This document shows positions 10,226-22,127 of a stretch of 64,000 nt of DNA, in pieces. Position 1 is the first letter of the stretch. Every line of letters begins with the position of its first letter. Origin of the DNA: Pinus tabuliformis. Taxonomy: Eukaryota; Streptophyta; Pinopsida; Pinales; Pinaceae. Below the pieces are notes generated by a model, which saw nothing but the letters and a program-made list of their open reading frames with translations, ran no database searches and was not told the origin of the DNA. Both the position numbers and the translations under genes were made by a program. The stretch is from contig CM062810.1 of assembly GCA_031772625.1 (NCBI GenBank), positions 872,421,650 through 872,485,649 on the forward strand. Direction: 5' to 3'.

Positions 10226-12415
10226 TGGAATGTAGCCTATTTAAATGGGGGAATTAAACCAGCATAGATCCATCTTTACTCTGGATCTACTAACCCCCTA
10301 GAGGTATCAAATATCATGATATGCAAACTAGCATAGAGTGAAAAAATATTTGATCCTCTTGGGGCTTGGTCAAGAGTAAAAATGGATGTTGTAATTTAAT
10401 GTAGGTTAAACATTTTAGCTTGATTAAAATAAAAAACAACTATTAATTTTATTAATTTTTATAAATTACTAATAGTAATTTTTAAGCTCCAGGTTTATGA
10501 TAACCCATGGTATTGACCCATGGTAATACCATGGTATTCATGTGAGCATAGACTATTTAAAGGGGAAATTTTATCGTCTTAGATCCATACAAAGTTTTAT
10601 TATTTAGTGAAAGACTCGCCAAGATCTTACAAGGTTTTATAATTGAGTAAAATATTCGCCATGCCTGGTGAGAGATTCGCCAAAAAATTATATATACATA
10701 TTATATTATTGATAAAATCGCCTTCCATTTTTCCTATATACCATGGAGATTCGCCCATTTATTATATTTATAAATTTAGGGGGGGTTCTTAAAATTTTCC
10801 CTGATGGGTGGATCTTTTCAGTCGACTTTACACTTTACAAAATAAGGGCGGACAACCCTTTATGACTCTTGACACCTTCGTGCTTCGTGACCACAAAATG
10901 CGGAGACTGTACAACTTTATTACAAAATTGACCCAAAACATGGGCTTTTAGCCCCAAAACTATCCTTGGGGGATCCTGTTCCAAACATAGGCTTGCCTTC
11001 ATGTGGCTATGGCCTAAAATCCTTAGTTTTGAGTATGCAGTCTCGAGATTTGTGCCACCTTTTTAGGATAGCTTCTAGACCACAACCCAAAATTGCCTGA
11101 GACTTTCGCAAATGCAATCAAAGGTATTAACAATGCTAGTCAATCAAAACTCAAGAAAGAACTTGACCCAAAGATGTTTAATCCATAACAAAAATTATGT
11201 TAAACACATGGCAAACATAGAAAATTCATTTCATGGATGCATATATGATCATATTAGTCTAAGATTCATCTGAGAATCACCAAGAAGGCTCTATGCCACT
11301 CCACATAGCTTCAACAACACTTATTAGTCCATACATTCATCAACCAACCAATAACTAAACAATTCATGACAAGAGCCATGGATGGTACACATCATATAAC
11401 CAACATATAACTAGAAAATAACGAAGATAGAAACCATGGTAACTCAACCATAATATCACCAACATAATCACTAATGCTCATAGATCACAATAGTAAAATG
11501 TCTCATATTAACATATGAAAATTCCAACCAAGTCAGGGACTTCCATGTACTACCCAACCGTAGATTGGGCTGAGCCAAATATCTCTTTCATCTAATCACC
11601 CCCGCACCATATTCCACACATGAATATGGGATATAATGGAATAAACCAAGACAAAACTAAACTAGGCCTTCTAGAGGCCAAACCACCTCAACCCTCAACC
11701 ACATTGATTCCACCTCTATAGTATTACATAACTAACATCAACCAGATCGATCTCTACCCAAGTTGTCTAGGGCTTCAGGGACTAGTAACTCAACCCACAA
11801 CCTTCTAGGGCTCTAGAACATTTGACCAACTTGGATCTAGGTACTAGTAACTCAACCCATCAAGGGCTTTAGATTATTTGTCCCAACCTATGCTCTAGGA
11901 CAAGTAACTCAACCCAAGTTGTTCTAGGGCTTCCAGAGAATTTGTTCCAACCCACAACCATAGGAAACCTAAGCACTAATCAGAAAAAAATAGTGGAAAA
12001 ATCCACAACACCATGGCTATCCATGAAATTGCAAGGCAAGGATAAAACCATTGTCAATCTAGGAAAATGACCATGCCAATGATAACACATAACCAGAAAA
12101 TCACATGCATATACCATATATCCAGAAATTAACAAGGAAATCACACATTCAACCTGTTGCCTACAATGAAATCTAACTGTAGTTGTTGATCCAACTATTT
12201 CCTTGCGTTTCTTGCTTTTCTTTGCCTTCTTTCTCCAATACAAGTGAATACTAAAGTGCTCCAAGAATGCTCTAAGAATGCTCCAAGATTTCTTGTGTGC
12301 AAGAGTATGAGAGAACGAGAGAATGTTTGAGAGATCAACCCAAAAACTGTCAAAATGGCTCAACTAACAAAAGCTAAGCTACCAAAAAACTGTGAATTGA
12401 TTTTCTGATGCCTTT

Positions 12416-12594
12416 TGTCAGGCCAGTAGGTAACTCCTCAAATGAGATTATGTTTATTCATTGTAGCTGATCATAGTTATATACACGAGGGAGTGATTGA
12501 TGAGTTTCATCTCCCGATGACTCTTCATTTTCTCTTATTAATTATTTACATTATTTACAATTGTTCACCCAATCCCTATGATTAGGTGTCAACA
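12416..12594 (-). repeat. F2 3' LTR
   Basis: This 179-bp LTR is given by the plus-strand borders TGTCAGGCC and GTGTCAACA. It matches the other LTR at all but about 14 positions and is preceded by the target duplication CCTTT. Confidence 0.95.
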
Positions 12595-12602
12595 TTGCCC
12601 CC

Positions 12603-15600
12603 TTAATCTAAAGGGATGTTGGTGAGTCCAAGAATCGTTCTGTATCTTTCAAGCTTTTCTCTTCCAAGTGCTTTGGTGAAGATGTCTGCAATCTGCTCAT
12701 TAGTGGAACAATGGTGAAGATGGATTGTTTTGGCCTCAACATGATGTCGATTCATATGATATTTTGTATTTATGTGCTTCATTCGATCATGGAACTTTGG
12801 GTTTTTGGCAAAATTTATTGCAGAGGTATTTTCAATCATGAGTGGAGTTGACTATACTTTTTTTACCTACAAATCTTCCAGAATTTTCCAGAGCCACACA
12901 ATTTCCTTTGTTGCCTCAACTCCTACCACATATTCTGCCTCTGTTGTGGAATCTGCTGGAACTGATTGTTTGCGTGATCTCCAGGAGACAACTCCTGATC
13001 CAAGACTCATAACATAATGAGAAGTAGATACCATAGTTTCTTTGTCTCCATCGAAGTCTGAATCAGAGTATCCAATCAAGTTGGAGTCGCCCACTTGTGT
13101 ATACTTGAGTCCAAAGTCTTGAGTTCCCTTTAAGTACTTTAGAACTCGTTTTGCAGTAGACCAATGTCCCTCTCAAAGATTTTGCATAAACCTGGAGAGG
13201 ATTCCAAAAGCAAACGAAATGTCTGGTCTGGTAGTAGTCAGGTAGTTGAGACTTCCTACAAGTTGTCTATACTTTGTTACATCCTCAAATTCTTTTCCTT
13301 CAATGGATGTGAGATTTAAGTTTTGTTCCATTGAAGTAGTTAGAGGATTGCATTCAACCATGCCAAACCTGTTCAACAGATCTCAAATGTACTTCTTTTG
13401 AGAAAGGAATATGGACTTCGGATGTTAAGTTACTTCAATACCAAGATAGTAATGAACATAGCCCAAATCAGTCATTTCAAAGCCTTTCCTCAATTCCTTC
13501 TTTATGGATGCAATGTAGCTCTCATTGTTCCCTGTCATCAAAAGATCATCTACATATACCACAAGATATACAATTGTTTTGCCAACTTTCTTGACAAACA
13601 AAGTTGCATCATAAAGATCATAATTTTTGAAATTGAGTTTCAGAAGATGCTCAGTTAGTTTTTCATACTAGGATCTCGGTGCTTGTTTGAGGCCATACAA
13701 GGATTTCACAAGTTTTCATACTTTATGTTCATGTCCTTTCATAACAAATCCTTCAGGCCGGGACATAAAAACATTCTCTTTTACATCTCCATTCAAGAAA
13801 TCAGTTTTTACATCCATTTGATGGACTTTCCAATCGTTCTGAGCTGCTAGGGAAAAGAATGTCCAGATGGTAGCCCATTTTTCTGTGGGGGAAAAAGTCT
13901 CCTCATAATCGACCCCTTTCTTCCGTGAAAAACCTTTTGCCACAAGCTTGACTTTGTGCTTGTCAAGTGAGCCATCAACTTTATACTTGTTCTTGTAGAC
14001 CCACTTGCAGTCGGTTTGGTTCACAATGGAGGATCAACCATCTTCCAAGTGCCATTCTTTATCAAGGCATCATACTCCTTTTGCATCGCTTCTTTCCATT
14101 CATCATGAGAATCTGATTATTTGAAGGAAGTTGGTTCAAAATCTATAGAGAAATTCAATTCACAATCATAAGAAACATCCATATCAACAGGTGAATCAAA
14201 GTCATCTACATCACCTCCATTTTTCTAGGTTGAATTTTTAGTTCCTGTCTTTCCAACCTCATCAGGACAAACACTTTAAGGTGTCTTTGTTAGCCACTTT
14301 GGGGGACCTTTCTGAGATTGTCCAGGCTACTCAGTTGATTGAGTTGGGACTGAATCAAGATTGAGTCTCCCAATTCTGTCAATCACATCACTCAATGTAT
14401 CATCAATGGTTGGAGTTTCATCCGGGGGAGAGAGTGTTTCAGAAAAAGATTCTACAGGTTGATCCAGTATAGGAATCCCCTCTTCAAGATGTGGAATTTG
14501 ATTATCAAATTCTTGAAATCATTTTGCATTTGTGAATCTATCCAAGCGATCAAGTTGCCACTCAACAACATTGTCAGCTTTGGATGATTCAAGAAAGATT
14601 ACATCTCTAGATACAACCAACTTTTTATTGACTTCATCATAGAGACAGTATGATTTGGAGGTGTTTGAATACCCCAGGAAGATACACTTATGACTCCTTG
14701 CACCAAGTTTTTTTCTATGTACCTTTGGTATCAAGGAATGACATGTGGAACTAAAGACCCTGAGATGCTTTATCGAAGGAATGTTCCCATACCACGTTTC
14801 ATAAGGAGTCTTGTTTCTAATAGCATTAGATGGACATCTATTCTTTACATATACAACACATAGAACTACATCAGCCCAAAAAATCAATTTTACATTCTTG
14901 AAAAACATCATGGAGTGCACCATATTTAAGATTGTCCTATTCATTCTTTCAGCTACTCTGTTCTGTTGGGGATTATAAGGCATAGTTGTTTGATGTTTGA
15001 TCCCATGTTGGCGAAGATAGTTTTCAAATTCATTTGAAGTGTATTCCTTTCCATTATCAGTGTGAATAGAACCAATATGAGATTGTGTATCATTTTCAAT
15101 CCATGTATGAAAGTTCTTTAATGTTTGAAAAGCATCAGATTTGTTCTTCAATAAATAAACCCAACACATTCTGGTGTAGTCATCAATAAATGTCATCATA
15201 TATTTATCTCCATTTGCAGAAGGAACAGGCATTTGACCACATAAATATTAATGAATGAGTTCAAGTTTTCTATGTGCTCTAGAATGTGAATCATGAAAAG
15301 ACTATTTTCGATGCTTTCTAGAATGCAAGCATCACATTGCTTAAGCTTCCTAGGAATTGTAGGTAAACCAGTCACACCATTTTTCTTCAACAAGCGGAGG
15401 TTGTCATAGTTCAAGTGTCCAAATCTAATATGCCATAATAAACTTGATGGAAATGTACCTTCATCATAATGAGAATTGAATGAGAAATTTTGTGCACGAG
15501 CAAAGGTACCTTGCAGCTTGAGAAGCCTTTCTTCTTCTATCCCCATCATGACAAGTGAGTGGTCTGATGCTTTTCTCACCTCAACCTTGCCATCAAAAAT

Positions 15601-16812
15601 GTGAATGGAGTGTCCTTACTGGTGGATGTGGACCAAGGATAGCAAGTTTCTCCTCAGCTGTGGGAGATATAAAACATGATGCAGAAGAAAGTCTGTAAGA
15701 CCAGAAAATTTAAACCTGATTGTGCCTATCCTTGATGGCTTGAGTTTTTATTTGTTTGCAAAGTATACTACTCCATCAACATTGTCAGTAAATTCTTCAA
15801 AAAAAATTCTTCTAAAATTCATGTGGCAAGTTGCTCCTGAATCAAGCAACCAATCATTTTTCCAAGAAGCAAGTGAAGCATTAAATAAGTGTTCATTTAC
15901 TCCAATATTATAGTGTGCCACAACATAGTAAGTAGATTCAGGTGATTTACCTTTCTCTTTGTCATTAGTTTTACCTTTGGGTTGGTTTCTTTCCTGCTCA
16001 ATTCTATCCCAAGGCAACTTGCATGTGGATGCATCATGTGATCCATCTCTTTTGCAATGTATGCAATGAAAATCTGACTTTTCTCCTTGAGAGTGTCTGC
16101 CCCCCCTGCCTCTGAAATTTCTTCTTCCTCTTCCTCTTTGACCACCTCTTCCTCTGGAAGAATCTTGAGCAATATTCTTCTCTCTATGTGCAAGACACAT
16201 AGTCTCTTTAGAAGACTGAGGAGTTGTCTTCTTCCCAAAAGCTTTCTCCCTTTTAGCAATTTTTTTCACAAGGGAGTCAAAGGTAATTTCTTTGAGGTTT
16301 CCATTTGCTTGCAATGACTCAAGATAATTTGAGTAAGTGGGATAAAGTTCCTTGACAAAAGCTATCAGAGGAATGTCTAGTTCAACATTAGTGACTTTGA
16401 TATCATGCATAATAGATTTTACTTATGATGCAAGAGCAAGAGGATCATTATTTTGTAATTCAAGGCTAAACAATTTAATCATGAGTTGAACAACTTCAAG
16501 TTCAAAGTGTGAGACATATAGTTCCTTCAGTTTTTGTAAGGCTTCTAAAGCATTTGAAAATGGAAAAATATGGCGACTCACCTCTTCATTTACTGATGCT
16601 GCAATCAAGGCATAAGCCTTGCTATTCTTATTTTCCCAAATGGTGAATTCTTTGTCTGAGGTAGGTTGTTCTAGTTCTTTGTCTCTGTCCCCAACACACA
16701 CTCCTTTCCAAAACTCATTAAAAATAAGAGTGTGTTTGATTTTCCGTGAGCCTTCTAGATAGTTCTCCTTGACGGTGAGAACCACTCCCACAATAGATAT
16801 CAATGAATGCAT
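12603..16812 (-). pseudogene. F2 Copia gag-pol region (fossil)
   Basis: Right to left on the minus strand: gag with a UBN2-like part (about 16812-16250) and an Arg/Gly-rich tract followed by a CCHC knuckle (about 16190-16020). Protease follows (about 15850-15770), then the pre-integrase motif (WHIRFGHLNYD, near 15440) and integrase core (about 15250-14760, with TDNGKEY and QQNRVAERMN). Reverse transcriptase lies at about 14030-13180 and RNase H at about 13100-12603, with GYSDSDFDGD. The order and motifs match F1 throughout. The region is a fossil with more than ten breaks and cannot make a functional polyprotein. Confidence 0.92.
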
Positions 16813-17686
16813 TTAAAAATTTGTGTACTGTAAAAAAATATACTTTTTCTAGAAAAAATGTAGTACTGGTGAAAAAAAATGCAATATGATATTTATAGTA
16901 TTAGTATATTTGGGGAGGAGGGGCCAGGAGGGGTGGTATGGAGGGAGCAACGTACTGGAGGGAGCAACATACAACGTGGGAGGAGGAGCAACGAAAACGT
17001 GGGAGGAGGAGCAACACAACGAAGTTTTGAGGAGAACAAGGCAAGAGTTGTTGGTTGCGTATTAGAGTGGAGACAATATAGTGAAGAGAGGCCAGAAGTA
17101 TGAGCAACCAGAGAGGCCCGAAGCTTTGGCAATGGAATGCTTGGGAACAGTAATAGTCAACACTCCCTCCTGAGCACTGTGCTGTTGGGACTTTCAATCC
17201 AATCTATCAAAAAATGTAGATGGTGATCACTTGCCACTGTGAATTCCAATCTAATTTATCAACAAATGCATATAATGATCGATAGACTTATCATGGAAAG
17301 TGATCAGGAGGCCGACTGTGGAGCAACGCTATGGGAGCGATACCACAATGGACAACAGAAATGTAATACAACAGACATAAAATAATGTAATACAACAACT
17401 ATATTGGCAGGAAGCGTGTATGCAAAGAGAGCATTCCAATTACGATAAGTGGTGGTACAGTGTAGGGCTTCAAAGAGCGAAGATACCAATACCATAATGC
17501 TCATTAATATGACAGAGGTATATGAAACTAGTAATTTGATGCAGTGGGCACAACGGGATAATTATGCAGCAATGATTAAAAAAATACCATATGGACAGTA
17601 AGGCAGAGAGTGCAGAGAATAAAGGGGCAGCATATGGAAGAAAATTGATACAAGGAGTTACAACACAAAAGCTAATTTTGGGAGTT

Positions 17687-17699
17687 GGCTCTGATACCA
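17687..17699 (-). other. F2 primer binding site
   Basis: Read on the minus strand the 13 bases next to the 5' LTR are TGGTATCAGAGCC. This is the standard plant Copia primer site, complementary to the 3' end of initiator methionine tRNA. Confidence 0.93.
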
Positions 17700-17878
17700 T
17701 GTCAGGCCGAGAGGTAACTCCTCAAATCAGATTATGTTTATTAATTGTAGCTATTCATAGTTATATACATGAGGGAGCGACTGATGAGTTTCATCTCCCG
17801 ATGAGTCTTTATTTTCTCTTATTAATTATTTACATTATTTACAATTGTTCAACCAATCCCTGTGATTAGGTGTCAACA
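17700..17878 (-). repeat. F2 5' LTR
   Basis: This 179-bp LTR has the same borders as the 3' copy and is followed by the target duplication CCTTT. The primer site lies immediately to its left, which fixes the orientation. Confidence 0.95.
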
Positions 17879-18173
17879 CCTTTTTATCATTGATGCCTCC
17901 ATTTTCTTCATTTTCCTTCATTTTCCTTCATTTTTCCTTTAATTTCCCTCTCATGTGAATATGTGTCCCTTCACCTTCATTTTCTCCTATTTTCCTTTAT
18001 TTTGTAGATAAAATTCCAATCATTGCCTCTTTTCCTTTGCCAATTTCCATGGCCATAAATTAATCACAAGTGGTACCCATCGTTATTTTTTGACCGATAT
18101 TTAGCTTGGAATACATTTCCCATGACCTTGGTCTTATTTTATTTACATGGAAAATCAACCAGGGGTTGTTACA

Positions 18174-19223
18174 AAGCCCTCCCCCTTGGGGGAACTTCTT
18201 CCTTAGTATTTTGACACCTGTGACCAACAAATCGCAGAAAAAATAACATGTTTCCCTTGGAGCTTTACAACATTGCTTGATGCATTATTTACAATGAAAA
18301 CTATTACAACCATGACAATCATACCACTTATTGGAGCATTATAACACAGATCATTGTAGTATATAAAAAAACATCCATATATATACAGATACATATACCA
18401 AAAACTCATTTTCTCAAACCATCAAATAATGAAGGAAACATAGCCTGCATTTGATCGAACATCTCCCATGTAGCTTCGTCGGGTCCAAAGTGCTTCCACT
18501 ACACTTTAACCTACTTGATTACTCTATTACAGAGCATTATATGTTTTTGGTACAATATGCATTATGGTTCTAGCTACAATTCTCCCTCTGTTTCCACATG
18601 TAATATAGATCAGTTAATCACATGATCAACAACCTGGACATACTTCTTAAGTAATGAAACTTGGAAAACATCATGGAATTTCAGTGTCAGAGGAAGTGCA
18701 ATTTTCTAGTTAATCCTCTGAAGGATCTCAAAAGGCTTGTAATATTGAGGTGCCAACTTTGCACATGGTCCAATCCTCAAGGACCTCCTCTTGGAATTGA
18801 TGTGCAAGTACACATGCTACCTAACCTGAAACACCTTAAATAACTTGTGTTGATCTACATAACTCTTTTACATGTCCTATGATGCCTTTAAATACCTTTT
18901 AATAACTTGCATTTCCTGTTCCATCTCTACAAACATGTCTGGTCTGATCAATACCCTTTTAAATAGATCACTCCAATTGATAGGAGCATTATAATTACAC
19001 ACATAAAATGCCTCAAACAAACTCATTTTCAAGGATTCCTGATACACATTATTATAAGAAAACTCTAATAGTGGAAGATACTCTTCCCACTTCCTTTTTG
19101 ATGCATAACATACATCCTCAACATGTCCTAAACAATCCTATTCACCCTCTCTGTCTGTCCATATTTTTGTGAATCATAAGTTGTACTAAAATCCAACTCT
19201 CTCCCAAAACATGAAAACAACTA
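18174..19223 (-). pseudogene. E: Ty3/Gypsy integrase and C-terminal domain (fossil)
   Basis: Just inside the E LTR the minus strand carries a decayed end of a Gypsy pol. The integrase core tail has FSTTYDSQKYGQTERVNR (about 19200-19145), followed by the KLAPQYY and FEILQRI motifs of the integrase C-terminal region (about 18770-18710). A chromodomain-like end with HFGPDEATWEM lies at about 18490-18460. The purine-rich tract next to the LTR (18176-18205) is the polypurine tract. The rest of the element is missing to the right, where LTR E2 begins at 19224. It is heavily decayed and old, and the family is probably chromovirus. Confidence 0.8.
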
Positions 19224-20815
19224 TGTAATGCCCTCCTCCCACATTTACCCAAGTTAACCGATCCAATGGGGTAAACATGCAACGAGATGCTACTACAATC
19301 TAATGCAACTCCCCATGTACAGTTAATGAAGTGGAACCAACACAACACAACCAATCTAACCTTATGCCCATGTCACAGAGCCTACATTAGCCAACCAACC
19401 CTTCGAGGTGATCAACCTATGAGACAACTTGACACTTCACTGCCCTAGATCCTCCTATAACATGGGCATGCATGCGATTGGTGTCCTTCAGCCGCTCTTA
19501 CAACATGAGCATGAAGTGACTGGGGTCATTTTCAACTAGTTCTGAGCTTACGACCATGGATTTTGTGCTACTTTTTCAGGGCCAGGACTCAGGTCAGTAC
19601 CTAGAACTCCATGAAAATTTCAGGAATGAAAAGTAACATAGAAAAAATGATACAAACACAAATACTTGAAGAGAGACTTGGTTGGACCCCTACTAGCCAT
19701 GACATCAATTTCGTCACATGTCACAAATATGCATTCTACAAGTCATAACAACATATATGAGCATAGGGGTCTCATACTTATTTGAGAATCGCTAAGAAGA
19801 ATCGATGCCTGGTCACACTAGCTGCATTATCATCTATTAGGCCATATATTCATTTTACATTCATTTACAAATCAAAACATGATGATATCTATCCATCATC
19901 ACTGTCATAAAACATGCTCATAACTAGCATATATCCAACAACAATAACAAGGATACATAAACCAAAAATGCCTCATATGAGCTAGTACAATTACTCATAA
20001 AATACTAAGGAGAAATAATTCTTATTAATGAATGATTAGGCCAACTAGGTTCAGGATTTCCATGTACCACCCGACCATAGATTGGTTGAACCAAATATTT
20101 TTTCAGCAAATCGCCCTTGTGCCATATTCCAAGCATGAATGTGGGACTTATAGACAAAATCAACCAGGTCTTCCCGAGGCTACATCACCTTACCCTCAAT
20201 ACTAGAACTAGGATTTACCGCAATCCCCACTGGATCACTAGGCCATAAACAATAAACATATAATACCAAGCTTTACCACAATCCTCTCCAAACCACTAGG
20301 CCAAAAAAAAGCATAGATTCCACCCGATCTCTCCACCTACACCTTGATGGATTTGTCTATCCCAACCTCTCAGATTTATCGCATATCTTTCCATTACTAA
20401 TCAAGGTATTTCTAGGCCTACGAGTTTTCCATGCTCCGGGATTTACAGTGTATTCTGACTCGAGATTCCTAGGCCCAATCAAGGGTACTCACCACTGAGA
20501 TTTACCCTTTATCCCACCATTCAACAATCAGGGGATACCTAGGATCAATCGAGGTGTTCAAATTTAGGATTTACCGTGTATCCCATCCTAGGATTCCTAG
20601 GCCTTGTGAATAATCCTAGGAGCACCCCACTCAGCTTTAGTCCATTCAAAAATCCGTCTCAACCACATACAAAAGAACCCACCACACCATGGCTATCCAG
20701 AAATGGAAAGGCTAGGCTAAAAACACTATCACACCTGGAAAAACCCTTTCCAATTACAACAAGAGAACGAAGAGAACACATGCATAACCATGCATGCAAA
20801 AACTAGTAATGAGAT
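19224..20815 (-). repeat. E2: truncated LTR of a sister Gypsy element
   Basis: This starts TGTAATGCCCTCC right against the integrase of E and matches the E LTR in order over most of its length. Shared landmarks are the CCATGTAC/ACCC block near 20060 and ACCATGGCTATCCA near 20690. The right end is lost in a junction with Copia gag sequence at about 20800-20825. No internal region of E2 is present. ORFs in it are chance openings. Confidence 0.65.
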
Positions 20816-21127
20816 CCAACCACAATCATTCCCAATCCAACAATTTCTCCCTTCCATTCACAAAGTCTTTCTAGCTATTCCAGCTCTTTGGAAGGCCAAG
20901 GAGAGTGAGGCTCACCATATCATCATTGGCAGTAGTTATTCCCACACTTTCAATCTCATCTCTACAGGTGGTGATCTTGTTCAGATATGTGGAAATAGTA
21001 TGCCCGTCCTCCATCTTGATTCTTCGAAGCTTATCATTGAGTGCCAATTTCCTCTAGTCAGTACTGTTCTAGTAGAGGTCCTTCAATGTCTTCCACATTT
21101 AATATGGAGCATCCTTCCCATGGAGAC

Positions 21128-21460
21128 TGTTGGGTCCCTATAATACTAGTGATTACCCCATTACTATTGTAGTTTTACCCCTTATTTATATTGTTGTGCC
21201 CCTATTACCCCCATGCTATTATTTCTGTGCCCCATAGAATCCCTCTATTGTTATTTTTGTGGCTTTATATTATTATTGTTAGGTCGGCTGGATTATATTG
21301 TGACTCCTTAGACTCCTATATATAGAAAGGAGGTTTTGTCATTTGTATCATCCAAGAATTGTTCATTTATGTAATGTAAAGGAGGTTGCCCCCTCGAAGA
21401 GGCTGAATTCTAAGGCGTTGATCTATCTTTTCTATCTTTTCTTGAGCTGGTTCCATAACA
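21128..21460 (+). repeat. C 5' LTR
   Basis: The LTR is 333 bp, TGTTGGGTCC to CCATAACA, with a TATA box (TATATATA) at 21317-21324, 189 bp from the start. The 3' copy has its TATA box at the same offset. Confidence 0.96.
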
Positions 21461-21462
21461 TT

Positions 21463-21474
21463 TGGTATCAGAGC
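21463..21474 (+). other. C primer binding site
   Basis: TGGTATCAGAGC lies two bases after the 5' LTR. It is complementary to the 3' end of initiator methionine tRNA, as in chromoviruses. Confidence 0.92.
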
Positions 21475-22127
21475 TTTGGATTCTAGGGTTTCGCTGCTCC
21501 AAATAGGTTATCGTGGAATTTTCGCTATAACTTTTTTTCTGTGATGTTTCAGAAGTCGCAAAAAAATCCCATTTGAGAAGAAATCACGCTGAACCTTGGG
21601 TCCGAATTTCAGAGCTTTTCACGTGATATTTGCGGAGATATGATCTAAGGAAGTTGGTCTTTTTGCAAACTCCTGAATTACATTCAAAACAGGTGACCTG
21701 GGGAAAATCGTCATAACTTTCTCTCTGTGGATCGGATTGAAATTTCGTAAGAAGGTACAGAAAGAGCACGGACTGTAGTTTCTTGTATGCGTTTTTTAGA
21801 TCCAAAGGTTGAAATAGTGACTCATGGCACGTCGTACAAGTTCGCTCTACTGAACTAGTCTAAAAGCAAGTCACTGTGGGAGATTTCACATAACTCTTCC
21901 TTGGAGAATCCAATTTGGGTTAGACTTGTGGCATTGGAAAGAGGACGCAGAATGCTACTACAGGTCACAATTTTGGAACTGGATGATTCGAAATTACAAA
22001 GATACATCAGATTCAATATCAGGCTTCTATAAAGTGAAAAAAGGTGTGTAGTTTTTTTTTAAATTTTTGTGTAAGCTTGGTTTAACGGAATTCAAAGGGC
22101 ATAGTAAAGCATTATTATTGGTAACTG

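Larger units (their letters stand above)
8694..10854 (-). mobile_element. Solo-LTR-like insertion with tandem repeats
   Basis: The sequence starts TGTTAATTTATACC, contains no coding region, and carries a TATA box in minus orientation (TATAAAAAG, near 9277). It is packed with minisatellite-like repeats (listed separately) and repeated ATGGTATT/CCATGG words near 10060-10560. The right end, near GGGCGGACA, is a guess, and I found no clear target duplication, so the boundaries are approximate. It separates the two halves of the E LTR. A solo LTR or a nonautonomous element are the likely readings. Confidence 0.4.
12416..17878 (-). mobile_element. F2: complete Ty1/Copia element
   Basis: The element is 5463 bp with 179-bp LTRs and a 5-bp target duplication CCTTT (12411-12415 and 17879-17883). 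Seen from its own strand it has a 5' LTR (17700-17878), an initiator-Met-type primer site, a leader (about 16813-17686, no gene seen), gag-pol, a polypurine tract and a 3' LTR (12416-12594). The LTRs differ at about 14 of 179 sites (about 8%). That implies an insertion many millions of years ago at the slow rates reported for conifers, and less at angiosperm rates. It belongs to the same family as F1 but is much more decayed, with more than ten breaks. It lies in the LTR of element E. Confidence 0.95.
8264..18173 (-). repeat. E: long LTR of an old Ty3/Gypsy element, twice interrupted
   Basis: I read 8264-8693, about 10855-12415 and 17884-18173 as one minus-oriented LTR of about 2.3 kb net. 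Its left end begins TGTACCCACCCCTCCCAC, close to TGTAATGCCCTCCTCCCAC at the left end of the sister LTR at 19224. Stretches at about 11230-12240 match about 19750-20810 in order and orientation. Its right end, GGGGTTGTTACA, is followed by a pyrimidine/purine tract (the minus-strand polypurine tract) and then by decayed Gypsy integrase. The interruptions are a solo-LTR-like element and the Copia F2. The middle join near 8693/10855 is the weakest point. Mismatches with the sister LTR are numerous, so it is old. Confidence 0.6.

Noticed and set aside
16879-17200. Overlapping ORFs on both strands in the leader of F2
   Set aside because: GGAGGAGCAAC-type repeats create open frames in several phases; nothing resembles a protein family.
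20576-21143. Two plus-strand ORFs
   Set aside because: They lie across the E2 LTR and the antisense of Copia gag, and the second runs into the LTR of C.
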